Below, piece after piece: positions 10,503 to 19,358 of a stretch of 64,000 bases of DNA; position 1 is the first letter of the stretch, and each line of letters begins with the position of its first letter. Made by a program: the position numbers and the translations under genes. The notes beneath the pieces were generated by a model, which ran no database searches, had not been told where the DNA came from, and saw only the letters and a program-made list of their open reading frames with translations. Source of the DNA: an uncultured Lachnospiraceae bacterium (GTDB taxonomy: Bacteria > Bacillota > Clostridia > Lachnospirales > Lachnospiraceae); NCBI GenBank assembly GCA_950097145.1, contig CATNCF010000007.1, forward strand, positions 25,572-89,571, read 5' to 3'.

Positions 10503-11681
10503 TCAGCATTTACCAATGCGCTTTGACACGGCTTTTGCCATATGATATATGGGATTTTCCATATGCTTTTTCACCTGTGCCAGTTCTTCCCGTATAGAAA
10601 TATTCTGCGGACAGTGCTGTTCACATTTTCCGCATTTTAAGCATTTTGATGCATTGGTTGGATTTGTCTTAAGCGTCGTGCACATAATATAGGTCTTCAT
10701 TCCCTGATACCAGCTATCGGTATATCTGATATTATATGCGGCAAAGCAGCCAGGAATATCTACGCCTGCCGGACAGGGCATACAGTAGCTGCATCCCGTA
10801 CACGGAACCTTCATACATCGGTTAATCTCTGTTTTCAGTTTCTCGATGACGTCCCTGTCATGGTCATTCATACAGCCTGGCTCAGCCTCAGATGCAATAC
10901 GCACATTTTCTTCTACCTGCGCCGCATCATTCATGCCAGAAAGCACAACCGTTACCTCCGGCTGATCCCAGAGCCAGCGGAGTCCCCATTCCGCTGGACT
11001 CCGTTTGGGTTTTTCTTGTTCCAGCATCTTTACCGCTGTCTTCGGAAGTCCCTGCACCAGGCGTCCGCCCCGGAGAGGTTCCATAATAATCACAGGCATT
11101 CCTTTTTCATGGGCACGCTTCAGCCCCCGTTTCCCCGCCTGGGAATGCTCGTCTAAATAATTATACTGAATCTGGCAAAAATCCCAGTGGTAAACTTCCA
11201 GAATTTTCAGAAAATTTTCGGTACTTCCATGAAAGGAAAATCCAATATTTTCAATCTGCCCCTTTTTCTTTTTCTCTGTAATCCATTCTTTGATCCCAAG
11301 ATTCTTCAGCCGCTCCCAGGCTTCTGTATCATTGAGCATATGCAAAAGATAATATTCCACATGATCCGTCTGCAGCCGATTTAACTGCTCGGTAAAGAAG
11401 CGTTCCATATCTCCCGTTTCTTTTACATAGTAATGAGGAAGTTTTGTGGCAATATTCACCTTGTCCCGCCAGCCCTTTGCCAGAAATTTACCCAGACAGA
11501 CTTCACTGCCGCCATAAGTATATGCTGTATCAAAATAATTCACTCCATGCTCTATGGCAATCCGCATTTCTTCTTCTGCTTTTGCCTGATCAATGCCAGT
11601 CCCTCTCTTACTGTAGCGCAGGCAGCCATATCCTAAAATAGATAACTGATTCTGGTTCTTAGGATTTGTTCTATATAACAT
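10503..11681 (-). CDS. aldo/keto reductase with C-terminal 4Fe-4S ferredoxin-like domain
   Basis: NYFDTAYTYGGSE, LLHMLND; CTGCSYCMPCP and CLKCGKCEQHCPQ clusters; AAGGAG RBS supports start at 11681. Confidence 0.93.
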   Translation of the reverse strand: MLYRTNPKNQNQLSILGYGCLRYSKRGTGIDQAKAEEEMRIAIEHGVNYFDTAYTYGGSEVCLGKFLAKGWRDKVNIATKLPHYYVKETGDMERFFTEQLNRLQTDHVEYYLLHMLNDTEAWERLKNLGIKEWITEKKKKGQIENIGFSFHGSTENFLKILEVYHWDFCQIQYNYLDEHSQAGKRGLKRAHEKGMPVIIMEPLRGGRLVQGLPKTAVKMLEQEKPKRSPAEWGLRWLWDQPEVTVVLSGMNDAAQVEENVRIASEAEPGCMNDHDRDVIEKLKTEINRCMKVPCTGCSYCMPCPAGVDIPGCFAAYNIRYTDSWYQGMKTYIMCTTLKTNPTNASKCLKCGKCEQHCPQNISIREELAQVKKHMENPIYHMAKAVSKRIGKC

Positions 11682-11736
11682 CTGTTTTCTCCTTATTATG
11701 TATGATGTCAATTAATAACAGCTTTTTCTTATAAGA

Positions 11737-11768
11737 TAAAAAGCTGTTGCATCAGCAACAGCTTTTTT
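11737..11768 (-). terminator. terminator downstream of tRNA-Leu(CAG)
   Basis: AAAAGCTGTTGC-tgat-GCAACAGCTTTT stem with T-run on minus strand. Confidence 0.8.
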
Positions 11769-11773
11769 ATTCA

Positions 11774-11857
11774 TGCAGGAGATGGGACTTGAACCCACAC
11801 GATATTGCTACCACAGGCACCTGAAGCCTGCGCGTCTGCCAATTCCGCCACTCCTGC
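11774..11857 (-). tRNA. tRNA-Leu (anticodon CAG)
   Basis: GCAGGAGTGGCGGAATTGGCAGACGCGCAGGCTTCAGGTGCCTGTGG...GGGTTCAAGTCCCATCTCCTGCA; acceptor and T arms pair; long variable arm; CAG in loop. Confidence 0.95.
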
Positions 11858-11915
11858 AATTATGCAGTTCTTTTAAACTTTTCTCAATTCCTGTTCTCCA
11901 GAACTCACAATAGTT

Positions 11916-11944
11916 ATTATATACACTATATCAGATTTTGTCAA
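11916..11944 (-). promoter_or_regulatory. sigma-A promoter of tRNA-Leu(CAG)
   Basis: TTGACA (11944-11939), 17-nt spacer, TATAAT (11921-11916); A-rich tract upstream. Confidence 0.85.
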
Positions 11945-11979
11945 CAACTTTTTTACTTTTTTTATTGCCTTCTTTTATT

Positions 11980-12068
11980 GTAACAGTTCAGCCATGCTAA
12001 TCATGAGCGGATAGCCTGCTTTGCAGGCGGTCTGTGGCTTGTTATAAAGGTGCGGGCTGAACTGTTAC
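11980..12068. repeat. structured repeat, family A copy 1 (89 bp)
   Basis: Perfect 14-bp terminal inverted repeats GTAACAGTTCAGCC / GGCTGAACTGTTAC; internal hairpin core shared with copy 2. Confidence 0.85.
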
Positions 12069-13138
12069 TATTTCGAAGTAATATGCCCTATATTTTTAAT
12101 TAATATGGAAATGCTTCCGTCCGGATTCGTAATAAATTCAATATGTTCCCCATCCTGGTACTGTTCCATGGGAATTTTAATTTCCACTCCTGTATCTGTG
12201 GCAAGATATTGTTTGGCAAACTTCTGTGCCGTGCGTTCTGCCTGAGGTTCAATCTGAGTATCTGCATCCATATGATATTTTTCCAGTTTCTCATTGACCT
12301 CCTGCTTAAATTCTTCTTTCTCCTTGAATACCCGGTCTAATACTAGAGGCACATCCACGGCCCCAGACTCTTCCAACTGCTGATGAATCACCTGTTTTGC
12401 CTCCATCTGCACCTCAAACTGCTCAGAATCATTGTAATATTTTTTCTGAACGGTATCAATGGCGCGGGTTACAATTGAAAGCTGTGCCTTGGGGGATAAA
12501 GCCCCGCTGCAATTCAAAAAAAGTTTAGAAAAATAATTAATCTTCTGCCCGTTTACCTCATACTTTTTCTCAATCATAGAAATTGTAAAATCCGACAGCC
12601 GAATTACTGCCGCCTCTGACAGTTTTTGAGTCTCTGTAGGAAGTATTGCACGGAATTTAATAATTTCGTTGGTATTTCCAAAAGCATCGGATTGGGTATG
12701 ATGCGTGTACGAAGTCTTGTAATCCATTTTCAGCAGGGCAAGATAATTTTCATGTTCTGATTCAAACAGGATTTCCACAAAGTCTCCCCGGGGAATATCA
12801 ATATTTTGATTCATAATCTCATACAAATGCGCCGCCAGTTTCTGACTCATTTCTACAAAAAATCCATCCTCCTGCAGATTCCCCGCCATCGTCAGAAGCT
12901 GATGATAAACAAAAGAATCCTCCTTATGGAATTCACAAGTCTTTTTATCATCCGAAGACATCAGTTTACAGATATGTCCCTTAAAAAAATCCTCGAAATC
13001 TGAACCATATGCAAGAAGCGCATCAGACATTACAGGCATTCCCACCTCTGAATCCAAAATATGCACAATCACTTTTTGCAGCCTGATTTGTCCTCTCTCC
13101 ATTTTAATCCTTTCCACCCCTTCTGCTTCGTATATCAC
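12068..13138 (-). CDS. nucleoid-associated protein (NdpA/YejK-like)
   Basis: Family-like N-terminus (HILDSEVGMPVMSD) and overall layout; GTGA overlap with upstream exoA. Confidence 0.75.
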   Translation of the reverse strand: MIYEAEGVERIKMERGQIRLQKVIVHILDSEVGMPVMSDALLAYGSDFEDFFKGHICKLMSSDDKKTCEFHKEDSFVYHQLLTMAGNLQEDGFFVEMSQKLAAHLYEIMNQNIDIPRGDFVEILFESEHENYLALLKMDYKTSYTHHTQSDAFGNTNEIIKFRAILPTETQKLSEAAVIRLSDFTISMIEKKYEVNGQKINYFSKLFLNCSGALSPKAQLSIVTRAIDTVQKKYYNDSEQFEVQMEAKQVIHQQLEESGAVDVPLVLDRVFKEKEEFKQEVNEKLEKYHMDADTQIEPQAERTAQKFAKQYLATDTGVEIKIPMEQYQDGEHIEFITNPDGSISILIKNIGHITSK

Positions 13139-13893
13139 AAAGATATCTCAAGCTCCACAGGACAATGGTCAGAGCCTAAAATATCCGTATGAATTTTTGC
13201 ATCTATAAGCTTGTCCTCCAAATCCTCAGATACCACAAAATAGTCTATCCGCCATCCTGCATTCTTTTCTCTGGCTTTAAAACGGTAAGACCACCAGGAA
13301 TATACCTGCTCTGTATCAGGATAAAAATATCGGAATGTATCAATATAACCATGCTTTAGAATCTCTGTGAATTTCTGGCGTTCCTCATCCGTAAAGCCTG
13401 CATTTTTCCGATTGGTTTTAGGGTTTTTTAAATCAATTTCCTGATGGGCAACATTCAAATCCCCACAGAAAATTACTGGTTTTTTCTCTTTCAAACCATC
13501 CAGATAGTTCAAAAATGCATCTTCCCATTCCATACGGTAGGAAAGCCTGGCCAGTTCATTCTGGGAATTAGGCGTATAGCAGGTCACCAGGAAGAACGTA
13601 TCATATTCCAGCGTAATCACTCTTCCCTCCCTGTCATGTTCCGCTGACCCTATCCCATAGAACACACTGAGAGGTTTTTGTTTTGTAAATATGGCTGTCC
13701 CGGAATATCCCTTCTTTTCTGCATAATTCCAATAGTCATAATATCCCTCGGGAAGTTCCAGGGAAATCTGGCCTTCCTGAAGTTTTGTCTCCTGTACACA
13801 GAAAAAATCTGCATCCGTCTCCCGGAAAAAATCCAGAAACCCTTTCTGTACGCAGGCCCGCAGGCCATTTACATTCCATGAAATAAATTTCAT
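13135..13893 (-). CDS. exodeoxyribonuclease III
   Basis: MKFISWNVNGLRA, CVQETKLQ, CGDLNVAHQEIDLKNP, SDHCPVELEI. Confidence 0.97.
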   Translation of the reverse strand: MKFISWNVNGLRACVQKGFLDFFRETDADFFCVQETKLQEGQISLELPEGYYDYWNYAEKKGYSGTAIFTKQKPLSVFYGIGSAEHDREGRVITLEYDTFFLVTCYTPNSQNELARLSYRMEWEDAFLNYLDGLKEKKPVIFCGDLNVAHQEIDLKNPKTNRKNAGFTDEERQKFTEILKHGYIDTFRYFYPDTEQVYSWWSYRFKAREKNAGWRIDYFVVSEDLEDKLIDAKIHTDILGSDHCPVELEISL

Positions 13894-14008
13894 TTCACAC
13901 GCTCCTTTCCTGTCTGTATGTTTTACTATTCTTTAAAAAATCATTCATTTTGACACGGCTGTTCCGGCTCCACATTCTGTTCCTTACAGTCCGTGGATCA
14001 TCCGGAAT

Positions 14009-14218
14009 TTAACTACTTCCACAAATTTGCATCAGCCGCAAAACATCGTTATATAAATTTCCTTTATCCTCTAAATCAATCATATCAATGATGCCTCCTT
14101 CAAATTCTGATTGGATTTTCACAAAATCTAAGGGATTTAATAACTCTAGTATTTTGTCATCACGAAAGGACAAAGAAAATGTTTCTCTATTCCCAACATA
14201 ACTCCTTGTATTTTTCAA
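14009..14218 (-). CDS. small hypothetical protein overlapping the 3' end of the DUF262 gene
   Basis: 69-aa ORF starting at TTG, 32-bp overlap with the DUF262 gene; no recognized domain. Confidence 0.35.
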   Translation of the reverse strand: MKNTRSYVGNRETFSLSFRDDKILELLNPLDFVKIQSEFEGGIIDMIDLEDKGNLYNDVLRLMQICGSS

Positions 14219-16406
14219 TACGGTTCTCTATATCAACACCATCCTCATTTTGTTTAATATCAATACGTTCTTCCGGTATCTCCACACTTTCCTCCAATTC
14301 TTCGTCATACCAATATGTAACAAAAGCGTCATTTTCACAAACAGTCCATGAACCATTATCCCAATACAAACTCATTCCCTGATTTTCCGGATCTAAATTA
14401 TCATCTGGATCTACTTCTTTCAAAAACGGTTGATAAGTCTTTGTAGATGGATAGCGTTCGGACCACATAACGGCAAATTCATATGGTTTATTTTTAAAGT
14501 CCCACCATCGATATTTTCCATACCTGCCCGGACGAAACTCATCATACTTTACATAATAATACCGCCAATCGTAAAGGTTTTTACCCTCACATTCCGTAAT
14601 ATAATCCTCTACAATTCCCCAAAGTATTTCATCTGTAAAATCATCATTTTCCGATAACAGCTTTACAAGATATTTCTTTGTATTTTCAAATCCTTCCGTA
14701 TTCCTGCTCCTATGAAAAAGATTTCGCCAAGCCATCCCTCGTTCCATTGAGGACCCAAGCTGATACCGCCAGTCATTATCCTTTTGAATATAATTTCCTG
14801 TAACAAGCAAGGCACAATCAACAGCATCATAATCACATTGAAATAATGCTTCAAATTTTGAAAAGCAGTTTGTGTTTTCCAAACCTACAACTCCGATCTG
14901 CCCGTACAAAAGACTATGATCTTCTAATGCAAATAAAAGCTCTGCCATGTCCGGATTGTCAGAAGTCCATTTCAGTTTTTCTGTTTCCTCACTAAGCTGA
15001 ATCACATTGAAATTTCTTTCAAGCTTTACATCTATCTTTCCCTGCAGTATAATCAAATCCACCTGCTTCAAAATCATGGGCATACGGTTACCGCCGACAC
15101 GGTTTTCGCTATCGCTAATCTCATAGTCAGAATTTTGCACCAGATTATTCACAATGCGTATTCTGCGGACAAAGTCTGTATAAGAGACTTCCCCCTTATG
15201 AAGTAAATATGTGACAACAGCATACAAAAGCACCACCCTGCCAAGCGCAAAAGCACGATTGCCATTCCCACTTATCTCTCCATAACTACACAGGCAATCC
15301 TTAAAAATATCTATATTATACCTATTATCCCATCGGATTTTCCCTTGTTCATGTTCATGTGAAATAAAAGATTGAAAAAAATCATACGGAGAATCGTAAT
15401 CTTTTATATCACACCAGCAATCAAAATATTTCTTTAGCAGTTCCACATGATTTTCTAACTTAGAGTTATCGTGTAAAAAATATCGATTTAACAGTTCAAA
15501 AACATCATTATCTTTTCCTTGTGGTGTATCTCCCTCTTTATAACAGATAATATCACACAAAAACTGAAAATACCGTAGGAATTCATCATCTGTGGTATGA
15601 TTCTCTCTCCGGTAATCCCACAACATATCCGTCCAATCTCTGTCAATTTTTCCGATAATATCTTCTGCCAGCTTGTTATCTTTTTGTCGAAGTTCATTTT
15701 CTAATTCAGCCTTGAAATTTTCAAATGTAGTTAAAGGCTTTCCACGTGAATTCATTTTTATATATAAATCATCCGTCAATCCCATATCCTTAATTGGAAG
15801 AAAGTAAAATGTAATTGCACGGTTTTTCAAACTTTCCCATATATTATCTATATCTGCAAATTTTTCATCTATAGAATCCAGCATAACAAGCATAGAATGA
15901 ATTGTCGGATCATTCAGCCAGTCAAATGGAAACCATGACTGGTCTGTAATCTCCTCCGATAATTTTTCTTCAAACACCGGATGAAACTTTACCAGACGAT
16001 TACAAAAATCTCTCGCACTATATCTGGTCGCATACGAAAAATTATTCAAAAAATCATAATCTTTTTCTGCAATCCCTTCTCTTTTCGCAGCATACCAATG
16101 AAGAAGAAAAAGCGTGGTAAGCCTTTGTTGGCCATCTAATGGTATCATTGTCCCATCCGCATCTATATCCCCATAAATCAAATCGAGTGTAACAGGGCTA
16201 TCAACTACCGCCTGTTTCAGTGCGTCCAAAAAACGGTTCCTTACTTTTTCTACCTCTGCACCTACCCTGCCTTGTGCATAATCTCTTTGTATCATAGGAA
16301 CAATGATTTTTTCTAAAATAATACCATCAGCATTATTCTTTTTACTATCTTCTTCATTAAAATTTGAACCAAAAATATCCATGAGAGTATGTAATGTTGT
16401 TGCCAT
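14187..16406 (-). CDS. DUF262 domain protein without a recognizable DUF1524 nuclease domain
   Basis: IVPMIQRDYAQGR and IPLDGQQRLTTLFLLHW DUF262/GmrS motifs; no LEHI...IGNL motif in C-terminus. Confidence 0.88.
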   Translation of the reverse strand: MATTLHTLMDIFGSNFNEEDSKKNNADGIILEKIIVPMIQRDYAQGRVGAEVEKVRNRFLDALKQAVVDSPVTLDLIYGDIDADGTMIPLDGQQRLTTLFLLHWYAAKREGIAEKDYDFLNNFSYATRYSARDFCNRLVKFHPVFEEKLSEEITDQSWFPFDWLNDPTIHSMLVMLDSIDEKFADIDNIWESLKNRAITFYFLPIKDMGLTDDLYIKMNSRGKPLTTFENFKAELENELRQKDNKLAEDIIGKIDRDWTDMLWDYRRENHTTDDEFLRYFQFLCDIICYKEGDTPQGKDNDVFELLNRYFLHDNSKLENHVELLKKYFDCWCDIKDYDSPYDFFQSFISHEHEQGKIRWDNRYNIDIFKDCLCSYGEISGNGNRAFALGRVVLLYAVVTYLLHKGEVSYTDFVRRIRIVNNLVQNSDYEISDSENRVGGNRMPMILKQVDLIILQGKIDVKLERNFNVIQLSEETEKLKWTSDNPDMAELLFALEDHSLLYGQIGVVGLENTNCFSKFEALFQCDYDAVDCALLVTGNYIQKDNDWRYQLGSSMERGMAWRNLFHRSRNTEGFENTKKYLVKLLSENDDFTDEILWGIVEDYITECEGKNLYDWRYYYVKYDEFRPGRYGKYRWWDFKNKPYEFAVMWSERYPSTKTYQPFLKEVDPDDNLDPENQGMSLYWDNGSWTVCENDAFVTYWYDEELEESVEIPEERIDIKQNEDGVDIENRIEKYKELCWE

Positions 16407-16407
16407 A

Positions 16408-18147
16408 TTATTCCCCCTGTCCTACTGTGATCGGCTCTTCCAAATAATCTTCCAGTTTATCGTTAATTGCCTGTATATAAGCAATCCTATCTTGTTGTCC
16501 CCAAAAATGAACCTGATTGCCCTCTGACGGAGTATAATATTTTAAAAATACCATCTTCGTGCAAAATGGGATATACAATCCGTTTTGATCCATTTCAATA
16601 ATCTTGTTTCGTTTTACATCAAAGGTAGAATTACTAAGCGCTGCATTATTACTGCTATTTAACAATACCAAATTACCAATTGAATGTAGATATTCACCGT
16701 TTCCCTGTACAGAGAGTTTTTCTATTACTTTTTGCTGAAGCCTTTCGAATTCGTGTTTCTTTAATTCCTTTTTTTCCAAAAGTTCCTCTATGTTCTTTAC
16801 CAGTCCTGTTTGTTTATCTCCAATAGCTCTGAGAGACCGAACATGATCGGAAAGCCACATTCTCCACTCTTCCTGCTTGTTCATACCCTCTGATTGCTGT
16901 GCATGGATATGTTCGAGCGTCCATGAAACATCTGCCTTAAACCTGTCAAAAGGAAACCTTTGTGATTGTTCTTCTATCTTTCTTACAGATTCAATGTTAA
17001 ACAAAAGAAGAAGCCTGCTTATTCTTGCGGCATCTCCGCTTTCTTCATAACTTAGTTCTGCATAATTACCATCAATCTTAATACTTTCACGTATATAATC
17101 ATCCAAAATTTCACAAAATTCACTCTTTTTCTTATTTCTGGATGCCATATAAATCTCTGTTAGGTTCTTTGCCCCCGAAGCAATCAGGAAACCCACCTTA
17201 TGATAAAATTCATGATTCCAATACCAATCTTTTAGGACAAGAAATATTCCCATAATTTCCTGCCACAAATCATCCAGGCTTTTTTCTTTTCTCATTTCTT
17301 CAAAAGCAAAGAAAGTTCCATACTTATCAGCATTCTTTTTCTTTTCGTACAATTTGCTTTTTTCACACATCAGATCAAGAATCAGGTCAATCCTTGTGGT
17401 ATCTGCCCCCCTGTTTTTACTATTTGTCAAGAAAAACCACAAAGAATCATTCCTTAATTCTTTCTCTATAGTGTCCCATTGCAGAGCAATTTCCTCCTGT
17501 TTTTTGTCATATGGCATGATATGTTCGTTTTCACCATAACTCCCACGGCTTAGAAACATTGCTTTCACAAGCTCTGCACTTGTAAGGGCAATCTTTCCGA
17601 TATTAAGCCGTTCAAACAGTTTCACAGGATTTTCATTTTCATCTGCCTCATACCAGATTACTTTTACATTATCTGTGAAATATTTGTTCATACTAAAGAT
17701 TGCTGTTGCAGGATCTTCTTTCGCCTTTGTCCACTCGCTGATTGTTTCCAAAGCGTTACACATATACCAAAAATCAATATTATCCTCTTTCATTGACATA
17801 TCCATCTCTTCAAGAAAATCCTCTTTTTCCGGTCTTGTCTTATATTTTAATGAAAACTTCGGTTTCTTTATCAGATTGGATACCTGTGTGTGCATATAGT
17901 GATAAATAATATAAAGTGTGGTCAGTCTCTGTTGTCCATCTATCAATTCATAATAATCCCCATGATTTTTTATAACAATAGGCTGTAAACAATATCCTTT
18001 TACCTCATTTCCATGCAGATTATAAATATCATCAAGCAATCGCACAACCTCATCCGTTCCCCAACGATACCCCCGCTGATAGGATGGTACTACAAATACT
18101 CCCTCTATCTCACTTACTTTCTTCGTTGTCGGCTTTATATCTGCCAT
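16408..18147 (-). CDS. DUF262 + DUF1524 protein (GmrSD-like)
   Basis: VVPSYQRGYRWG, LIDGQQRLTTLYI (DUF262); LEHIHAQ...SIGNLVLLNSSNNAALSNSTFDVKR (DUF1524 His-Me motif); GAGGAGG RBS. Confidence 0.9.
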   Translation of the reverse strand: MADIKPTTKKVSEIEGVFVVPSYQRGYRWGTDEVVRLLDDIYNLHGNEVKGYCLQPIVIKNHGDYYELIDGQQRLTTLYIIYHYMHTQVSNLIKKPKFSLKYKTRPEKEDFLEEMDMSMKEDNIDFWYMCNALETISEWTKAKEDPATAIFSMNKYFTDNVKVIWYEADENENPVKLFERLNIGKIALTSAELVKAMFLSRGSYGENEHIMPYDKKQEEIALQWDTIEKELRNDSLWFFLTNSKNRGADTTRIDLILDLMCEKSKLYEKKKNADKYGTFFAFEEMRKEKSLDDLWQEIMGIFLVLKDWYWNHEFYHKVGFLIASGAKNLTEIYMASRNKKKSEFCEILDDYIRESIKIDGNYAELSYEESGDAARISRLLLLFNIESVRKIEEQSQRFPFDRFKADVSWTLEHIHAQQSEGMNKQEEWRMWLSDHVRSLRAIGDKQTGLVKNIEELLEKKELKKHEFERLQQKVIEKLSVQGNGEYLHSIGNLVLLNSSNNAALSNSTFDVKRNKIIEMDQNGLYIPFCTKMVFLKYYTPSEGNQVHFWGQQDRIAYIQAINDKLEDYLEEPITVGQGE

Positions 18148-18187
18148 ACCCTTTCCTCCTCACGATTTTTCCAGTTTTTGTTGACTA

Positions 18188-18277
18188 TTACTTTTCCAAT
18201 TTCTCTATCACTTGTTCCAACACGTACCGTTTCAATATTCTGCTGGGATGAGGCTTATGGAAATTTATCCTTTTTGC
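18188..18277 (-). pseudogene. possible C-terminal remnant of a HicA-like toxin
   Basis: Minus-strand reading AKRINFHKPHPSRILKRYVLEQVIEKLEK* resembles the HKPHP...LKxY end of clostridial HicA-family toxins; no start or N-terminal part. Confidence 0.35.
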
Positions 18278-18733
18278 TCATTTATCACTCTCCCCTGCAT
18301 ATTTAAAATGAATCATCATAAGATACTTAAGCCATTTATCTTTTTTATTCTTAGGTTTTATAGTTAATCCAATAAAAAATGTTGATAACGCCATCATTCC
18401 GTATCCAAGCAAGTCATAACTAAACAGTAATCCAGCTATCATCATAATGTAACCTAAAGCCAGAAATATACATACAAGATATTACTCCGGCGGTTAAATG
18501 TCGACGAATTTTACGAAGAATAAATTTTCATCTGCAAGGCGGAAGAATGAGTTGTAGCGAGTGCTACAACGATTGATGACAACGCGGCAGATGGAAATTT
18601 AAGCAAGTAAAAACGTCGATATTTAACCGCCGGAGTAATAACATCCAAATTTTGATATAACCATAAAAATTGCAAATAAAAATACTGATACCGTAACCAA
18701 CAACGAACCAAATTTAGCAATCGCTTTATTCAT
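18278..18733 (-). pseudogene. small membrane-protein gene interrupted by a MITE
   Basis: ATG at 18733 with AAGGA RBS (MNKAIAKFGSLLVTVSVFLFAIFMVISKFGCY...); after the insert the frame continues LVCIFLALGYIMMIAGLLFSYDLLGYGMMALSTFFIGLTIKPKNKKDKWLKYLMMIHFKYAGESDK*. Excising 159 bp gives a 98-aa ORF. Confidence 0.8.
18482..18638. mobile_element. MITE family B, copy 1 (157 bp, TA target duplication)
   Basis: TIR TTACTCCGGCGGTTAAAT...ATTTAACCGCCGGAGTAA; TA at 18480-18481 and 18639-18640; internal hairpin TTGTAGCGAGTGCTACAA; no ORF. Confidence 0.85.
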
Positions 18734-18959
18734 GTTAAATATTCCTTCGTAAATGTAAATATGATGAATTATCAAATTGGCAAATACCAATTTGATTGTA
18801 TCATACTTTTATACGGATTCATACAACTTTTATGAATATTATATCTATTCTAATCTAAAGTATAATATATCATCAAGATATAATGGACAGATACTTTTGA
18901 ACGGGCACTTGGATAGACTTATTAAAAAGTGTACTCAATTATTTCAGTAACAAAAATAA

Positions 18960-18988
18960 GGGAAGCCTCAATAAAATCAAGGCTTCCC
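18960..18988 (-). terminator. terminator downstream of tRNA-Leu(AAG)
   Basis: Minus strand GGGAAGCC...GGCTTCCC followed by TTATTTTT. Confidence 0.75.
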
Positions 18989-19001
18989 AGAGCTTTTTCT
19001 A

Positions 19002-19085
19002 TGCGGAAGATGGGACTTGAACCCACACGTCTATACAGACACAAGATCCTTAGTCTTGCCTGTCTGCCAATTCCAGCACTTCCGC
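19002..19085 (-). tRNA. tRNA-Leu (anticodon AAG)
   Basis: GCGGAAGTGCTGGAATTGGCAGACAGGCAAGACTAAGGATCTTG...GGGTTCAAGTCCCATCTTCCGCA; loop CTAAGGA gives AAG. Confidence 0.92.
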
Positions 19086-19125
19086 AGACAATCAATAATT
19101 GCCACGTCATCTTGACGACTTAAAA

Positions 19126-19154
19126 ATAATAACAAATTAAACTGTAAATGTCAA
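19126..19154 (-). promoter_or_regulatory. sigma-A promoter of tRNA-Leu(AAG)
   Basis: TTGACA (19154-19149), 17-nt spacer, TATTAT (19131-19126). Confidence 0.75.
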
Positions 19155-19183
19155 TAACTTTTTTAAATTTTATGCATATTTTT

Positions 19184-19358
19184 GTAACAGTTCAGCCATG
19201 GTCAGCATGATGGGTGAATCATGCTGGCATGAATGAGCACATCGTGCTGACCAGGAGCGGAATGCCCCTTAAGCCTCAGACAGAAGCTGCAAATCAGCGG
19301 ATAGCCTGTTTTACAGGCGGTCTGTGGCTTGTTTGAGGGGCATGGGCTGAACTGTTAC
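19184..19358. repeat. structured repeat, family A copy 2 (175 bp)
   Basis: Same 14-bp ends as copy 1 and same GCGGATAGCCTG...CAGGCGGTCTGTGGCTTGTT core, plus an extra GGTCAGCA...TGCTGACC hairpin. Confidence 0.85.

Noticed and set aside
18922-19110. 62- and 64-aa ORFs on both strands
   Set aside because: They lie over the tRNA-Leu(AAG) gene and are not coding
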